Below, piece after piece: positions 28,401 through 38,301 of a stretch of DNA of 64,000 nucleotides (the stretch's first letter is position 1; every line of letters begins with the position of its first letter). The position numbers and the translations under genes are program-made. The notes below the pieces were generated by a model. That model worked only from the letters and a program-made list of their open reading frames with translations, searched no databases and was not told where the DNA came from. This stretch comes from Pelagomonas calceolata (Eukaryota; Sar; Pelagophyceae; Pelagomonadales; Pelagomonadaceae): the NCBI GenBank assembly GCA_918797485.1, contig CAKKNE010000001.1, positions 1,178,001 through 1,242,000 of the forward strand, written 5' to 3'.

Positions 28401-29450
28401 GCCTGCGAGGCGTTCGGTTGGTGCCGATCCGACGAGCAGCGGCGCGCCTGGGCGACGCTCGTGGAAGGGCCCCGACCGGCGGACAAGCCGACTAAACGTT
28501 TATTCGGCGGCAATCGTTGCGCCGCGGCGGCGTTCGTCGAGCTCTTCCGGCTCCGGTCGCTCGTCAAAGCAGGTCTTCCCGACGTTCGGCGACGGCGACA
28601 GCCCGAGACGCTCACGGTGGCCGGGTCGTGCGAGTCTCTCGGCAGAGCGCGGCGCCGCAGCTCCGATGCTTCCCAGCGACGAGTAGCACCCGACGTGGCC
28701 CTCGAGGACGCGCTGGATCTAGTCGGCGCGGCTCCGTCCGTGACGGTGAACCAGGCCCGAGCGTTATTACGATGGTGCCCCTTGGCCGACGACGGGCTGC
28801 CCGCGCAAGTTCCAAATGACGACGACGACGCCTGGGCCACGGAGGAGGACGCGTGCTCGGGCCGGAGGGCTCGCCTTACCTGTGCGCTGCTGGCGAAGCT
28901 CAGAGGGCCGATTGACTTAGCAGCGCTGTTCGAAATTTTGACACCACCCGAGCGGGCGCGCGTCGTGAACCAGGCGGGCTGGGCGAATGTCTGGTCCCCG
29001 CTTCGGCCGGACGGGTGCTACGTGCTGAACCTGGCGCTACCAGAAGATCGGCAGATAGCACGCTCTTTGACGCATATCGAAGCGAGCGAGACCTACTCGC
29101 AATTGCTAGATCTGCGGCTGCTCGACGTGCCTTCCATTGATAACTGGGCGACGCCCGCCGCAGAAAAGGTTGTAGCCGACAATCCGTGGCGGCGCGAGCT
29201 GCCCGCGAAAGGCACCTGGGGCATCACATTCCGGTCGAAATCCGATGATCCTCGCGACAGCGACTTAGCGCTCCGGGCAGCGTTAGCTGTGTTGACGACG
29301 GCGGCGCCGCCCGAGGCGTTCGCCCTGGTGCCGGATGCGCCCTTCGGAAAATCGACGCCTGCGATTGTCGCGCGCAAGTCGCGGAGCCAGCTGAAGGGGG
29401 CTTGCCGGTTGGAGGATGCGGTGTACGACTGGGAGCGGCCTATTGTTTGA
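25474..29450 (+). CDS. Large leucine-rich-repeat protein
   Basis: Two exons (25474-26766, 26886-29450), phase 0, give 1286 codons. Residues about 190-520 form ribonuclease-inhibitor-type LRRs (L-T-S-L-D-V-S-R-N-A-L-G, L-E-V-L-D-L-S-N-N-A-L-G, L-R-H-L-S-L-N-D-N, V-H-R-L-D-V-S-G-N). The intron interrupts the LRR array, and splicing restores the repeat spacing (A-A-I-R-T then A-A-L-L-E-E-L-S-L). The C-terminal 750 residues are helical. They contain two related D-G-x-Y-x-L-x-L-x-x-P segments (near D-G-R-Y-A-L-D-L-S-R-P and D-G-C-Y-V-L-N-L-A-L-P), which suggest an internal duplication. Flagellar or scaffold LRR proteins look similar; function is unknown. Confidence 0.8.
26767..26885 (+). mobile_element. 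Intron with introner core motif
   Basis: This 119-nt intron has donor GTTCGG and acceptor AAACACGCAG. It contains CTTTCATTCAACG near the 5' side and GCGATGGCGTCGAGG near the 3' side, both resembling segments of the family. Its flanking 8-mers no longer match, so it is an older copy or only a relative. Confidence 0.6.
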
Positions 29451-29543
29451 GCCCCGCCGCCGTCGCGACCCCCTGTAGCACGCGCCCCACCGCCGCCACC
29501 GCCGCCACCGGATATGTTAGTAAGAATGTAACAAAACACAAAC

Positions 29544-31922
29544 TTAGAACGCCCCGACCGCATCCCCCCGCCCCGGCCCGTACATCTCGCCAAGCTGGGG
29601 CAGCATCTCCGAGCCCTTGCACGGCGACGTCGTCACGTAGCCCGTCGCGGCCACCGGGTTGTTGGTCAGCTTCTTCTTGCGGCGAGGTCTGCGGCGCGGC
29701 CCGCCGCGCCGCGCCAGCGCGTGCGAGAGCGATAAGGGCGTCGTGGAGGGAGGGGCTTCCGGCGGTGTCTCCCTGCCGTTCCCAGCCTTCAGGCACTTGA
29801 TCGACTTGTCGAAGAGGTCGTGCCACTTCTTCTCGCCGTCGTCGTAGGCGACACAATGTAATCCACGTTTCGGATCGTACGAGACGACGTCCCCAGCATA
29901 AGCCCGGTTGAACCGGAAGCTAAACACTTCGACGCGACCGCCGACGTCTCTCATGTCACCATACAATATCGCCGTAGGTTCCTCCGGCGGCGGCGACTGG
30001 ACGATTGGTGCCGGGGCTGGTTTCCGCCGCCGGCGGCGCCGCTGGGGCCGGGGCGGCGTTTTTTGTGGAGGCGGCGGCTCGTCGACCGCCTCCATCTCGG
30101 CCAGCTGCCTCTCCAATTCCTCGCGCTCCCGCCGGATCCGCTCGAACTCGGCCTCGTCCTGCGACAGCTCCTCCTCGACCTGGGCTTGGCGTTCCGCCAG
30201 CATCTTAGAAGCTGCCTTCTCTTCAAGCTTGGCAGCCTCCGCTGCTAAGCTATCGGAGGAGGCCCGCGCGGCCGACGTCGGCCGCGGGCCCACGACGGTA
30301 TCCAGCTTCTCGAGCCGCTGCTGGAACTGTGTTATACTAACGTCGTCGGGCTGCGACGACGGCCGCGGCGGCCGCCCCCGCTGCTTCTTCTTCTTCCGCG
30401 GCGACGTCCGCGAGACCATATCTGCTGAGGGGACCGCCTTGACGCTGGCCGCCATCTGAGGATCCAAGAGCTTCCTCAACTGTTCATTTTCCGCGCGAAG
30501 CGCCGCGACCTCGGCCTGGAGGCTCTTCGTCACGTCGACGAGCTGCATCTGCTTCACGAAGGACGGCGGCTTGACCGGCGATGCGCTCCTCAAAGCCTCC
30601 TTGAGGCGCCGGATCTCGTCCTTGGCCTTTTTGAGGGCCGTCGCGAGCGTCGCGTCGGACGCCGACGGCACGACGTCGCGATTCGCGTAGACGCGCGCGA
30701 GGACGCGCTGCGCGCGGTCCGCAAATTTCAAAGTAGACACGGACTCGTCCGCGTAGATCGATTCGGGGGCGCAGCACGCCACCTGTGTGGAAATCAAAAT
30801 TTTACGGCGCGTTCATCCTGAATCGCCGCGTCGACCTCCACGCCATCGACGCGACGCCTGCTCGATGGCTTGGCGATGCCGATTCCTCGCCGCTCGACAG
30901 AGCCAGCGCGGCCACGCCATCGCTGAGAAGCACCCGACGCACTGGTTGATTTCCACACAGCACGCCACAATTGCCGTCCGCGTATTCCCCCCCAATGAAT
31001 CCTGCAACAACCGCGTCAGCGTGCTGTCTCTATAAGGGACGTGCGGCCGTTTCGTCGGCCCGTCGCTGAGGGCCGACACCACGTTCCCCAGAGCGCTTAA
31101 CGAACGGTTGATGTCCACGTGTTCTTTGAAGCGCTGCGTCTCCGAGGGGTTGTACATTTTGGACGGGCTGCCCTCCGCGTCGTCCTCGAGGGCCGAGGCC
31201 CGTTCGCTTCCAGCTAAATCAACCAAATATAATCGAGACTTGACGACCTCTACATCATCCGTTTTCTCGATGTCGACCCTCAACACGGCGTGCGATCTAC
31301 TAGAAGCGTCGTTTCTTTTGGTCGAGCGCTCTCGTCTCCCTTTCAAGCCCCGATTCACAACTTTTAAAGCTGCCTCGGCGTCGTCCACCACGATGGAGGA
31401 CAACCCAGACACGTAGAGCTCATCGGTAACACGGGAGGCCAGCCGCACCCTCAGCGGTATTTCTGATGAAGGCGATAGGAGGTCCTCGAGCTTCTCGCCC
31501 AGGATTTGCAACAAACTGACGGAGACTTTGGCCGCTCTAGGTGCTGGAGTTTGGGCAACAGGTGTGGGCGGCTCGTCGCTCCCGAGCTTGTCAAATAGAG
31601 CGTTCAAAGCCTTCGGAATGATACCGTCGTTATCGCCGAGCATCGTATGTGTTTTGCCGGCCCCGGTCTGCCCATAAGCCATGACGCACGCGTTAATACC
31701 TTCGGTTGTTTGTAATACGACGTCCTCGACCTTGCGGTAGACGTCATTCTGCGTCGCTGCGGGCCCCAATATATCAGCAAACGCACCCGTGAAGCGCTTC
31801 CCATCACCACAATCCACCTCGAGCTGGTCCCCGCATGTGACAGCCTCCGTCTTTGTTTTATCTTGTGCCGGGCGCACCCTTACTACAACCCTGATGTTGG
31901 ACAGCTCGGCGGGCTCGTCCAT
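29544..31922 (-). CDS. Kinesin motor protein with C-terminal Tudor-like domain
   Basis: Two exons (31922-30969, 30782-29544) give 731 codons; ATG 31922 is used rather than an upstream GTG. The motor is N-terminal: P-loop G-Q-T-G-A-G-K-T, switch I N-D-A-S-S-R-S-H, switch II D-L-A-G-S-E, and the neck-proximal Y-R-D-S-T-L-T-R-L-L. A coiled coil (about residues 370-560) is followed by Pro/basic linkers. A Tudor-like segment comes next (V-E-V-F-S-F-R-F-N-R-A-Y, V-V-S-Y-D-P, V-A-Y-D-D-G-E-K-K-W-H-D-L). The intron is an introner, and splicing gives T-A-I-V-A-C-C-A-P-E-S. Subfamily not assigned. A C-terminal Tudor-like module is unusual for a kinesin. Confidence 0.9.
30783..30968 (-). mobile_element. 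Introner-type intron, best-preserved copy
   Basis: This 186-nt intron has perfect flanking 8-mers GTGGCGTG on both sides. The terminal inverted repeats are perfect: CTGTGTGGAAATC at the left and GATTTCCACACAG at the right. The interior contains two copies of a CCACGCCATCG core. Only the splice using GT from the left duplication and AG from the right terminus restores the motor domain. Confidence 0.92.
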
Positions 31923-32327
31923 CGTGCGAGCGTTCTGCACCGGTCCGCTGCTCGCTGCGCGTGCGCTGCGTGGCGCCGCTTCTCGTTGGGCAGCCTATGG
32001 GCAGCCTCGTCGAGCAACCGCTTCTCGGCCAAGCTCCATGTTTTTTTTCCGAAAAACGGCTCCGACGCCAGGAGCACGTATCCGCCGGCCCGTCGTACCG
32101 CTGCTACTTGGAAAACGAAGTGCCAAATCGCGCTAAAAAACAAAGGGCGGGCTGCTTAACCGCGGCAAAGACAAAGCGTGCCAAGCGCACCCAGCCGAGC
32201 GCCGGGCTGCCCCAGGAGCAGCTTGCGGGCCCTCTTGGACGCCGTCGACGAGCGCGAGCGTGCGGAACGCATCGACCGCGCCGCACCGGCTAGCACCAAC
32301 AGCTGCCCCCCAACTCGCCGCGCCAAG
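31923..32327. promoter_or_regulatory. Divergent intergenic region
   Basis: This 405-bp region contains repeated GGGCAGCC boxes (31989, 31999) and a T-tract with CCGAAAAACGG (32041-32056). There is no full copy of the recurrent palindrome. Confidence 0.4.
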
Positions 32328-33866
32328 ATGCCGCGCGACTCCAGCAGCAGCGATTCCGACGACGCGCCGGCGCGCCGCGCGCCCACCAGACGCAAGAGCT
32401 CGGACGAGGACGCGCCGGCGCGGCGCGACAACGGCGATCGACGAGCGCGGTTGGAGGCGCGGCGGCGCGCGGCCGAGAGTTCGGACGAAGAAGAGAGAGC
32501 GCCGCGGCGGCGATTAGATGACGAGGCCCTGACGCAGCGCGCGGGCGCCGACGCGCGGAAACGTGTTGATGAAGCGTCGCGCGACATTAACGAAGGCCTG
32601 TCCGCGCGGGAAATGGCCCGCAGGCGCGTGCTGGCGCGGCGGAAGGCCCGGGAGGAAGCGAATGACTCCGACGCGGACGTGGAGAACACGGGCGAGCAGC
32701 CCGTCGACCCTGTAAATCCAAGGGGCGACGGCCGCGCGCGCGCGCTGGAGCGGAGAGATCGCATGAAGCGCGCGGAAGATGATGATGCTTTGGTGCCGAC
32801 GTCCCCAAAGGACGAGGAGACCGGGCTGACGGCGCGGGAGAAGGCGCGGAAGCGCGTTTTAGAAAGGAGGAAGCTCCGGGAGGCCCAAGCTAAAAATGAA
32901 GACGGAGATGGTGAAGACGACGACAAGAAGCCTTCGATGGACACTACTGGTTTGCTCGGTGAGTTAGGGAAGGACGGCGACGGCACGAAGTTGGTCAGGA
33001 GGGCCACGATCCTACGCTGGGCCGACGGCGCGTCGGTTTTTGCGATGCTCGCGTTCATGACGTGTTACGTGGGCTTCTTCTGGCTGTGTCTGTGGGACAA
33101 CCAGTGCATCGTCCACGGGTCGAAGGACCGGCACCAGAACGATCCCGCGATATTGGAGGAGTCCTACGCCGCCCGAAGCTTGTTCTGGGTGTTGGTAGTT
33201 TGCGGTTTTGTCGTCGTGCCCTACGTCATCGTCGCCACGGATTCTGCGAGGCGTATTCGCGTGCTGCGGGTTGCGGGCGAAGCGGCGCAAAAAAGGAACC
33301 CGCAGCACTGGTATTACGACCGCAAATATCTATGGCAGGCTGTTGTACTAGCATTGATCACTTCCTTGGTCTTAATTGCCGCGGCGTCGGAACGGTCGAC
33401 GAAGATCCGCCACCAGTACAAGTCCGTTTCCAGAAACTGGGAGCGCTGCGAAAGGGAAGCGGCTTCGAACGGCGTCTGGATCGAGCACGGGAGTTGCCCC
33501 TGGGACAATTCGGTAAGGCTCTTCTACAAACCGGAGGAGGGCGACGAGGTCGAGGCGCGCGGGCGGCCGGCGACGATCTATAGGGACAGAGGCGATTCCT
33601 ACGACGTTGATTATTTAGATGGGGAGTTAGAGCGGGAGGAGCACCTCAAGCGGAGTGACATGCTCTGGAACGAGGCCGGGACGATAAGGCGGAAGCGTAG
33701 GACTTTCCTCGAGCACCAGGTCATCGTCGCGGCGACCGAGGCGGCTTGCTTGATGGCGGCGGCTCTCTGCCTGATGGCGTCGTACCCGGCCGGTGCGGGC
33801 GGCGGTTTTAGTGGAGACACGCTGCGGCTCAAGAAGCCGCTCCGGGCCTCTGGAGGGGGGAACTAA
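32328..33866 (+). CDS. Multi-pass membrane protein with Tudor-like luminal/cytosolic segment
   Basis: The ATG at 32328 gives 512 residues; the frame is open upstream only from GTG. The first 200 residues are highly charged. They include two related motifs (L-S-A-R-E-M-A-R-R-R-V-L-A-R-R-K and L-T-A-R-E-K-A-R-K-R-V-L-E-R-R-K), an internal repeat about 75 residues apart. Four hydrophobic segments follow (around residues 230, 280, 340 and 480). Between the last two lies a Tudor-like stretch: G-D-E-V-E-A-R-G, S-Y-D-V-D-Y-L-D-G-E-L-E. Function is not recognised. ER or nuclear envelope location is conceivable. Confidence 0.72.
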   Translation: MPRDSSSSDSDDAPARRAPTRRKSSDEDAPARRDNGDRRARLEARRRAAESSDEEERAPRRRLDDEALTQRAGADARKRVDEASRDINEGLSAREMARRRVLARRKAREEANDSDADVENTGEQPVDPVNPRGDGRARALERRDRMKRAEDDDALVPTSPKDEETGLTAREKARKRVLERRKLREAQAKNEDGDGEDDDKKPSMDTTGLLGELGKDGDGTKLVRRATILRWADGASVFAMLAFMTCYVGFFWLCLWDNQCIVHGSKDRHQNDPAILEESYAARSLFWVLVVCGFVVVPYVIVATDSARRIRVLRVAGEAAQKRNPQHWYYDRKYLWQAVVLALITSLVLIAAASERSTKIRHQYKSVSRNWERCEREAASNGVWIEHGSCPWDNSVRLFYKPEEGDEVEARGRPATIYRDRGDSYDVDYLDGELEREEHLKRSDMLWNEAGTIRRKRRTFLEHQVIVAATEAACLMAAALCLMASYPAGAGGGFSGDTLRLKKPLRASGGGN

Positions 33867-34359
33867 GTGGGTATCTCAGCATCCTCGTCTGTAACGGTCC
33901 GGGTGTGACTCGGAGGACTAGTGGGAGGAGCCCCTGGGGAGACTGGCACCGGACGCGATCATCGTCGCGATGCCGGCGCAGGCCCTCCACGCCATCGAGC
34001 AGACGCGGCTACGAATCAGAGGTACTGAATTTCATTGGCTCAGCCTGAGGTTAGCTGGTTGTGGTAGCATTAAGGCTTCGCCGGCTGCCCGTCAGCAGCC
34101 GCCACCCCACTCTGCTTTTGTCTGACTTGTGACAGGCACAACCAGAGTGATTGGGGGATTATTTTTTCATTCTTCTCGACCGCCCCACGGCGGCGACGAG
34201 CGTTCTAACAGCGCGTTAAGCACGTTTCTCGTGTAGGTGCCGATACAACCGCGAGCGCAGGGGAGCCGCCGGAGCGGCGGGGGACTTAGAGGGTTCTGAA
34301 GGACGGAGAATGACGAGGCCGACGCGTGTCACCGCGCGCCTCCGGGAGAGCGCACCGCT
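33867..34359. other. Convergent intergenic region
   Basis: This 493-bp region carries a CCACGCCATCGAGCAG segment at 33988 that resembles the introner core, and a T-rich stretch (34160-34178). No gene is supported. Confidence 0.4.
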
Positions 34360-35632
34360 CTACCAGCGGCCGCAGCCCCGCGGGTCGTGGGGCGGCGGCG
34401 ACGCCGGCGGCGGCGGGGGCGGGCCCCACGGGTGACCGTGGCAGCCCTTGCCCTCGCCCTCGCCCTTGCCCCACGGGTGACCGTGGCCGCGGCCCTTGCC
34501 GTGGCAGCCGCGGCCCTCGCGCGAGCGCGAGCGGCGCCCGTGGCAGCCCTTGCCGTGGCCGCCGCGGCGGCCCCAGCGGTGCTCCTCCTCCATCGACACC
34601 TCGAAGGCCCAGCCGGCGCCGCGACCGTGGCAGCGGCCGCGCCCGTGGAGCCCGCGGCCCCAGCCCTTGCCTCCCTTGCCGTGGCCGCCCTTGTTGCGGA
34701 ACCACTCCTTGGCGCACGCGCGCCCGCCCAACTTGTAGGCCTGGCGCGCGGCCTTGACGTCCTCGACGAGGCCCAGTTTCACAAATCTAGCCGGGCGGCA
34801 GTGGAGCATGCGTAGTAAAGCATGCAAAGTGTTGGAGTCGAGCTTCACGCCCTTCCCCGTCACCGCCTCGAGCACGACATCATGAGTACCGTACTCCTCG
34901 GCTTGGAGTTTGGCAGCTAAAGCGGCGTCGTCCAACGTCGCGTCGGCCTCCTTGTCTTCGATAGATAAAGCCTCGACCACTAACACGTCCTCGGGCTCCT
35001 CGGCCTCGTCTCCTTTGGCAGTGCACTTCAAAGCTTTCGGAGGCGCAAGGCCGCACTTGACCAGGCGCCGCGGCTTGAACTGGAGCACGTCCAACAGCTT
35101 CTTGAGCTCGGTTGAAGGCGCATCCAACCCATGCTTGGCGAGCTCCGCCGCCGCGTGGTCGAAGACATTGCGCGTGTCGACTTCCGTCGACGTGATCTTG
35201 AGCGGCTCGGAGCCGTGCTTCTTGGCCAACGCGAGGTCGGCGTCGTCGAGGAGCTGGAGGTGATCTGAGTCCTGCTCGTTGAGCTGGTAGGTGAGCGTGC
35301 CCTGTGTGCGACGCGACCGGTCAGTAACCCCCAGATTAGAAGTCTCCAAGCGGTTGGACAGGCTGCAATTCATAAAAATCTTTCAATTTTTTGGATTTTG
35401 AGATTGCTGTGAGCAGCCTTACCGCGGGTGATTTCCGGACACTGATCTGAACCTTCGAGGCCTCCTCGCCGTGCGCGCGCTTGAACGCCGCCCGTAGCTC
35501 GTCGATGCCGAGGTCGCACTCGGCCAAACGAGCCGAGCCCGCGAAGACGAGCTTGGCCAGGAGCGTGCGGCCGTCTGCTCTGACGACTACGCCGTCGTGC
35601 GTGTCTTTCATCTGGATGTTGCTGGGGTTCAT
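34360..35632 (-). CDS. PB1-domain protein with His/Gly-rich tail
   Basis: Two exons (35632-35423, 35301-34360), both whole codons, give 384 codons. Exon 1 plus the start of exon 2 form a PB1 fold: the basic-side strand R-T-L-L-A-K-L-V-F-A, then after the splice L-T-Y-Q-L-N-E-Q-D-S-D-H-L-Q-L-L-D-D-A-D-L, the acidic OPCA-type motif. Two later segments repeat each other (L-K-K-L-L-D-V-L-Q-F-K-P-R-R-L-V-K-C-G-L and L-H-A-L-L-R-M-L-H-C-R-P-A-R-F-V-K-L-G-L). The tail is a G-H/C-rich repeat (G-K-G-C-H-G) that could bind metal. PB1 mediates hetero-oligomerisation, as in selective autophagy receptors; the partner is unknown. Confidence 0.82.
35302..35422 (-). other. 121-nt A/T-rich intron in the PB1 gene
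   Basis: The donor is GTAAGG and the acceptor CGCACACAG. Unlike the GC-rich introner-like introns it has a conventional donor and an A/T-rich body. An internal TTGCAG at 35363 would lead to a premature stop. Its first 60 nt resemble 35830-35880. Confidence 0.8.
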
Positions 35633-35746
35633 GGTTGCTTGTTGTTCTTCTTTTTTTTACGCTTTCGTTTAGTATTCTACTTGGCCGAAAGGATGCCTGC
35701 GCGCGTGGTGGTTGCGTCTCGCTCCTTTTTGGGGGAGGCGCGTCCG

Positions 35747-35784
35747 GGCTCGCCTCTCGTTTTTTGGCTCGCCTCTCGTTTTTG
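35747..35784. repeat. Two tandem 19-bp units
   Basis: The unit GGCTCGCCTCTCGTTTTT-type occurs twice in tandem. Its reverse complement contains CGAGAGGCGAGC, the core of the 33-bp blocks at 23904 and 38942. Confidence 0.7.
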
Positions 35785-35829
35785 GGCGATTTTTGTATCC
35801 GGCTCGCGAGCGGCGCGCATTTGTACAGG

Positions 35830-35880
35830 CTGCAAAAAGAAACTCGTTGTTTTTTTTGGGATTGCTGTGAGCAGCCTTGC
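35830..35880 (-). other. Possible 5'-leader intron, copy of the PB1 intron
   Basis: On the minus strand it begins GCAAGGCTGCTCACAGCAATC and ends TTTTTGCAG, followed by CCTGTACAA. The PB1 intron begins GTAAGGCTGCTCACAGCAATC and has an internal TTGCAG followed by CCTGTCCAA. If spliced, it would be a GC-AG intron in the PB1 leader. Confidence 0.45.
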
Positions 35881-36512
35881 GCGCCGCGATCCCGTCGGGC
35901 CCGGAGCTCCTTTGACGCCCGCGCGCGCACAAATAGTGTTCCTGGGCTCTCGAGGGCAATTTGTAACCGGTGGAGCAGCGCGCGCTGCGCGACTTCGCAC
36001 ACGGCCGCGCGAGCGATAGTTTGAAGTGATGCGGTGGTGGAATGGGTTTGGGACCTCGCGCGCGCGTCTACGTACCTGTTTGTGTGAGATCACTGCCTGA
36101 GAGAGTGTTCGGCGTGCGGGTACAAATCCGCCGCTCGTTCCGCAGGTGATTTGGACCAAAGTTGAAATCTTTAGAGACGTTTGTGTACGTCTAACGAAGT
36201 CGCGGACCGCTTTTAGCAGCGCAAGTCCCGCTCGGCCGCGCCCGCGGGTGGGACGTGGAGAAAGCCTGAGTCGGCCTCAATGTTTGTTGCATTAGTTTGA
36301 ATGAGACGTTGCGACGGCTTATATACGTATTCTCAGAGAATCGCGGCCTTCGGGAAGCAAGGCTCAAAACAGGTTTTGCATTGTGGCAGCAATTGCAATA
36401 GAACGCGGCGATCAGCCACGACAGATCATATTTGAGGCCTCGTCGAATACGTGTCGACCGGTCTGAGGCCACTGCTGCTGCCAGGCAACTCTCGGAAAGC
36501 GCTGCCAGCAAG

Positions 36513-38268
36513 ATGCCAAAGGCATCCTCACTGCTGCTGCTGCTGCACGCCGCCGCCGCGCTGTGGAGCAAAACCGACTGGCGCACCATGTTCCGCACGG
36601 CCAGCGAGTGCCCGCGACGCACGCCGCTCGACGTCGTGCACGGTGCCATTCCCGCAGCGCTGCGCGGCACGGCCTACAAGGTCGGTCCGGGAAGATTTGG
36701 CGTCGGCAGCGAGGATTACGCACACTGGCTCGACGGCGACGGCTACGTCTTCGCGCTGGATTTCGCCGACGGCGGCGCTACATACTGCGCACGCTTCGTG
36801 GAGACGGCCGGCTACGTCGAGGAGCAGGAGAAGATCACATGGAGGACCACGTTCGGAACGCAAAGGCCGGGCGGCCCGCTGGCGAACGCCTTCGACCTGA
36901 AACTCAAGAATCCAGCAAACACGAACGTGTTGGCAATCCCGGGCCGCGACCGCGTCCTGGCGCTGTGGGAAGCGGGCGCGCCGCACGCCCTCGACATGGA
37001 GACACTTCACACAGTAGGCGTCGACTCGCTGGACGAGAGAGTCGTCCCGGGACCACCCGGCGCGCTCCCGCTAGACCTGCCGCTGCCCTTCACGGGAGAC
37101 GCCGTGAGCGCGCACTACGCCGCGTGCGCGACGACGAAGCAGACCGTGGCGTGGTCGTGGCGACGGCCCGCGTTGGGCGACGACCTCTTCGTGAAGCTCC
37201 ACGAGCTCTCGGACGTCAGCGGCCACGCCGAGGGCGGCGTCGATGGCGTCCTCGAGGGCGTGTCGTTCGCGCCCCATGATATAGGAGCGACGCCCACCCG
37301 TGCTTGTTTCTTAGCCGCACCGGCGCGAGGTCAGCGTCGACATTCACGCCATCGCCGCGGCTCATATTCACACGCAGGCAAGCGTCGAGGTGCTGGGCTA
37401 CGTCCTGGGCTTCCGCGGCCCGGCACAGGGCGTGTTCTTCGACGACAAGCGAATACGCGCGGGAGAGGGCACGACGCTCCATGCCCTCGACCGCAGAAAC
37501 GGCGGAACGGCGGAGCGGTACGTGTGCCCCGACGCGCACGACGCAGCGTCGGAATCAACGCGTCGATGGCGTCAGACATGTCCACGCAGGTACCATCCTA
37601 TTCACGTCGCCAACGCCTGGGACGACGAGACATCGGGCTGCCCGTCCATGATCGCGGCGTGCTGGCCTCCAGACTGCGTCAACGCGATGGCGTCCGAACG
37701 ACGGGACATCCTCGGCGACTGGGCACCGCTCCTCGGCGGCGATTTTTCGGGAGCTGCGGTGACGCAGCTCGTGTCGTTTAGCGGCCACGGCGGCGGCGCG
37801 AGGGCGCGCGTGCTGTGTAGCGGTGCGCATTTGGACCACTGTAAGGTGCACCCGGCCGCCGGTGGCCTCGAGAACAAATTCGTCTACGCCTCCGCCGGCG
37901 CCGCCGTCGCGCGTGGTGACATCAATGACCTCACTTATGCTGCACCGCAACCGCCCCAGGCGTTCGTCCGCGTCGACGTATCTGAGGATGCCGTCGTCGA
38001 TTCGTGGTTCTGCGGCGAGCGGCGGTTCACGGACGACGCGGTGCTCGCGGCAACAGGGGAGGACGAGACTGATGCCTATCTTATAGCGCCGGTCTACGAT
38101 GCCGCGACGCAGCGGTCTACGATTATAGTGCTCGACTGCGGTGACCTCGCCGCGGGACCGGTCTGCGAGCTCGCCCTGCCCGACGACGCGCCATTTATCC
38201 CGTGGGGCCTACATGGCGCCTGGAGCCCCGCAGCGAACGGTGCTACCCGCGCCACCGAGCATGTATGA
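36513..38268 (+). CDS. Carotenoid cleavage oxygenase (RPE65/CCD family)
   Basis: Three exons (36513-37322, 37378-37547, 37590-38268) give 553 codons. A signal peptide opens the protein (A-S-S-L-L-L-L-L-H-A-A-A-A-L). All four family iron ligands can be assigned: His in V-S-A-H-Y-A-A, in F-A-P-H-D-I-G-A-T, in H-P-I-H-V-A-N-A-W (near I-H-V) and in G-L-H-G-A-W near the C-terminus. The early G-P-G-R-F-G and H-W-L-D-G-D-G-Y-V-F motifs are typical. The enzyme cleaves or isomerises carotenoid double bonds. The first intron needs a GC donor. The second, 42 nt and a multiple of three, could also be translated. Confidence 0.87.
37323..37377 (+). other. 55-nt intron, introner-like remnant (GC-AG)
   Basis: It contains CATTCACGCCATCGCCGCGG and ends CATATTCACACGCAG, matching the right end of the intron at 20426-20597. 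Donor GC is required to keep A-A-P then A-S-V-E-V in frame. Confidence 0.6.
37548..37589 (+). other. 42-nt possible intron, smallest introner-like remnant
   Basis: Sequence order GTCGGAATCAAC, GCGTCGATGGCGT, TCCACGCAG mirrors left end, core and right end of the introner family in miniature. Removal places the iron-ligand segment Y-H-P-I-H directly after the preceding exon. The length is divisible by three with no stop, so retention cannot be excluded. Confidence 0.55.
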
Positions 38269-38301
38269 ATACCCACGCCGCCGAGCAAAATGAAAAAAAA
38301 A

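Larger units (their letters stand above)
35633..36512. promoter_or_regulatory. Long divergent intergenic region with repeats
   Basis: This 880-bp region lies between the PB1 gene and the carotenoid oxygenase gene. It holds two 19-bp units (35747-35784), a second copy of the PB1 intron start/end (35830-35880) and many CG/GC alternations. Long minus-strand frames here are basic low-complexity and not convincing. Confidence 0.5.

Noticed and set aside
35370-36002. 210-codon minus frame overlapping the PB1 first exon
   Set aside because: Different frame from the PB1 domain, basic low-complexity, no start context.
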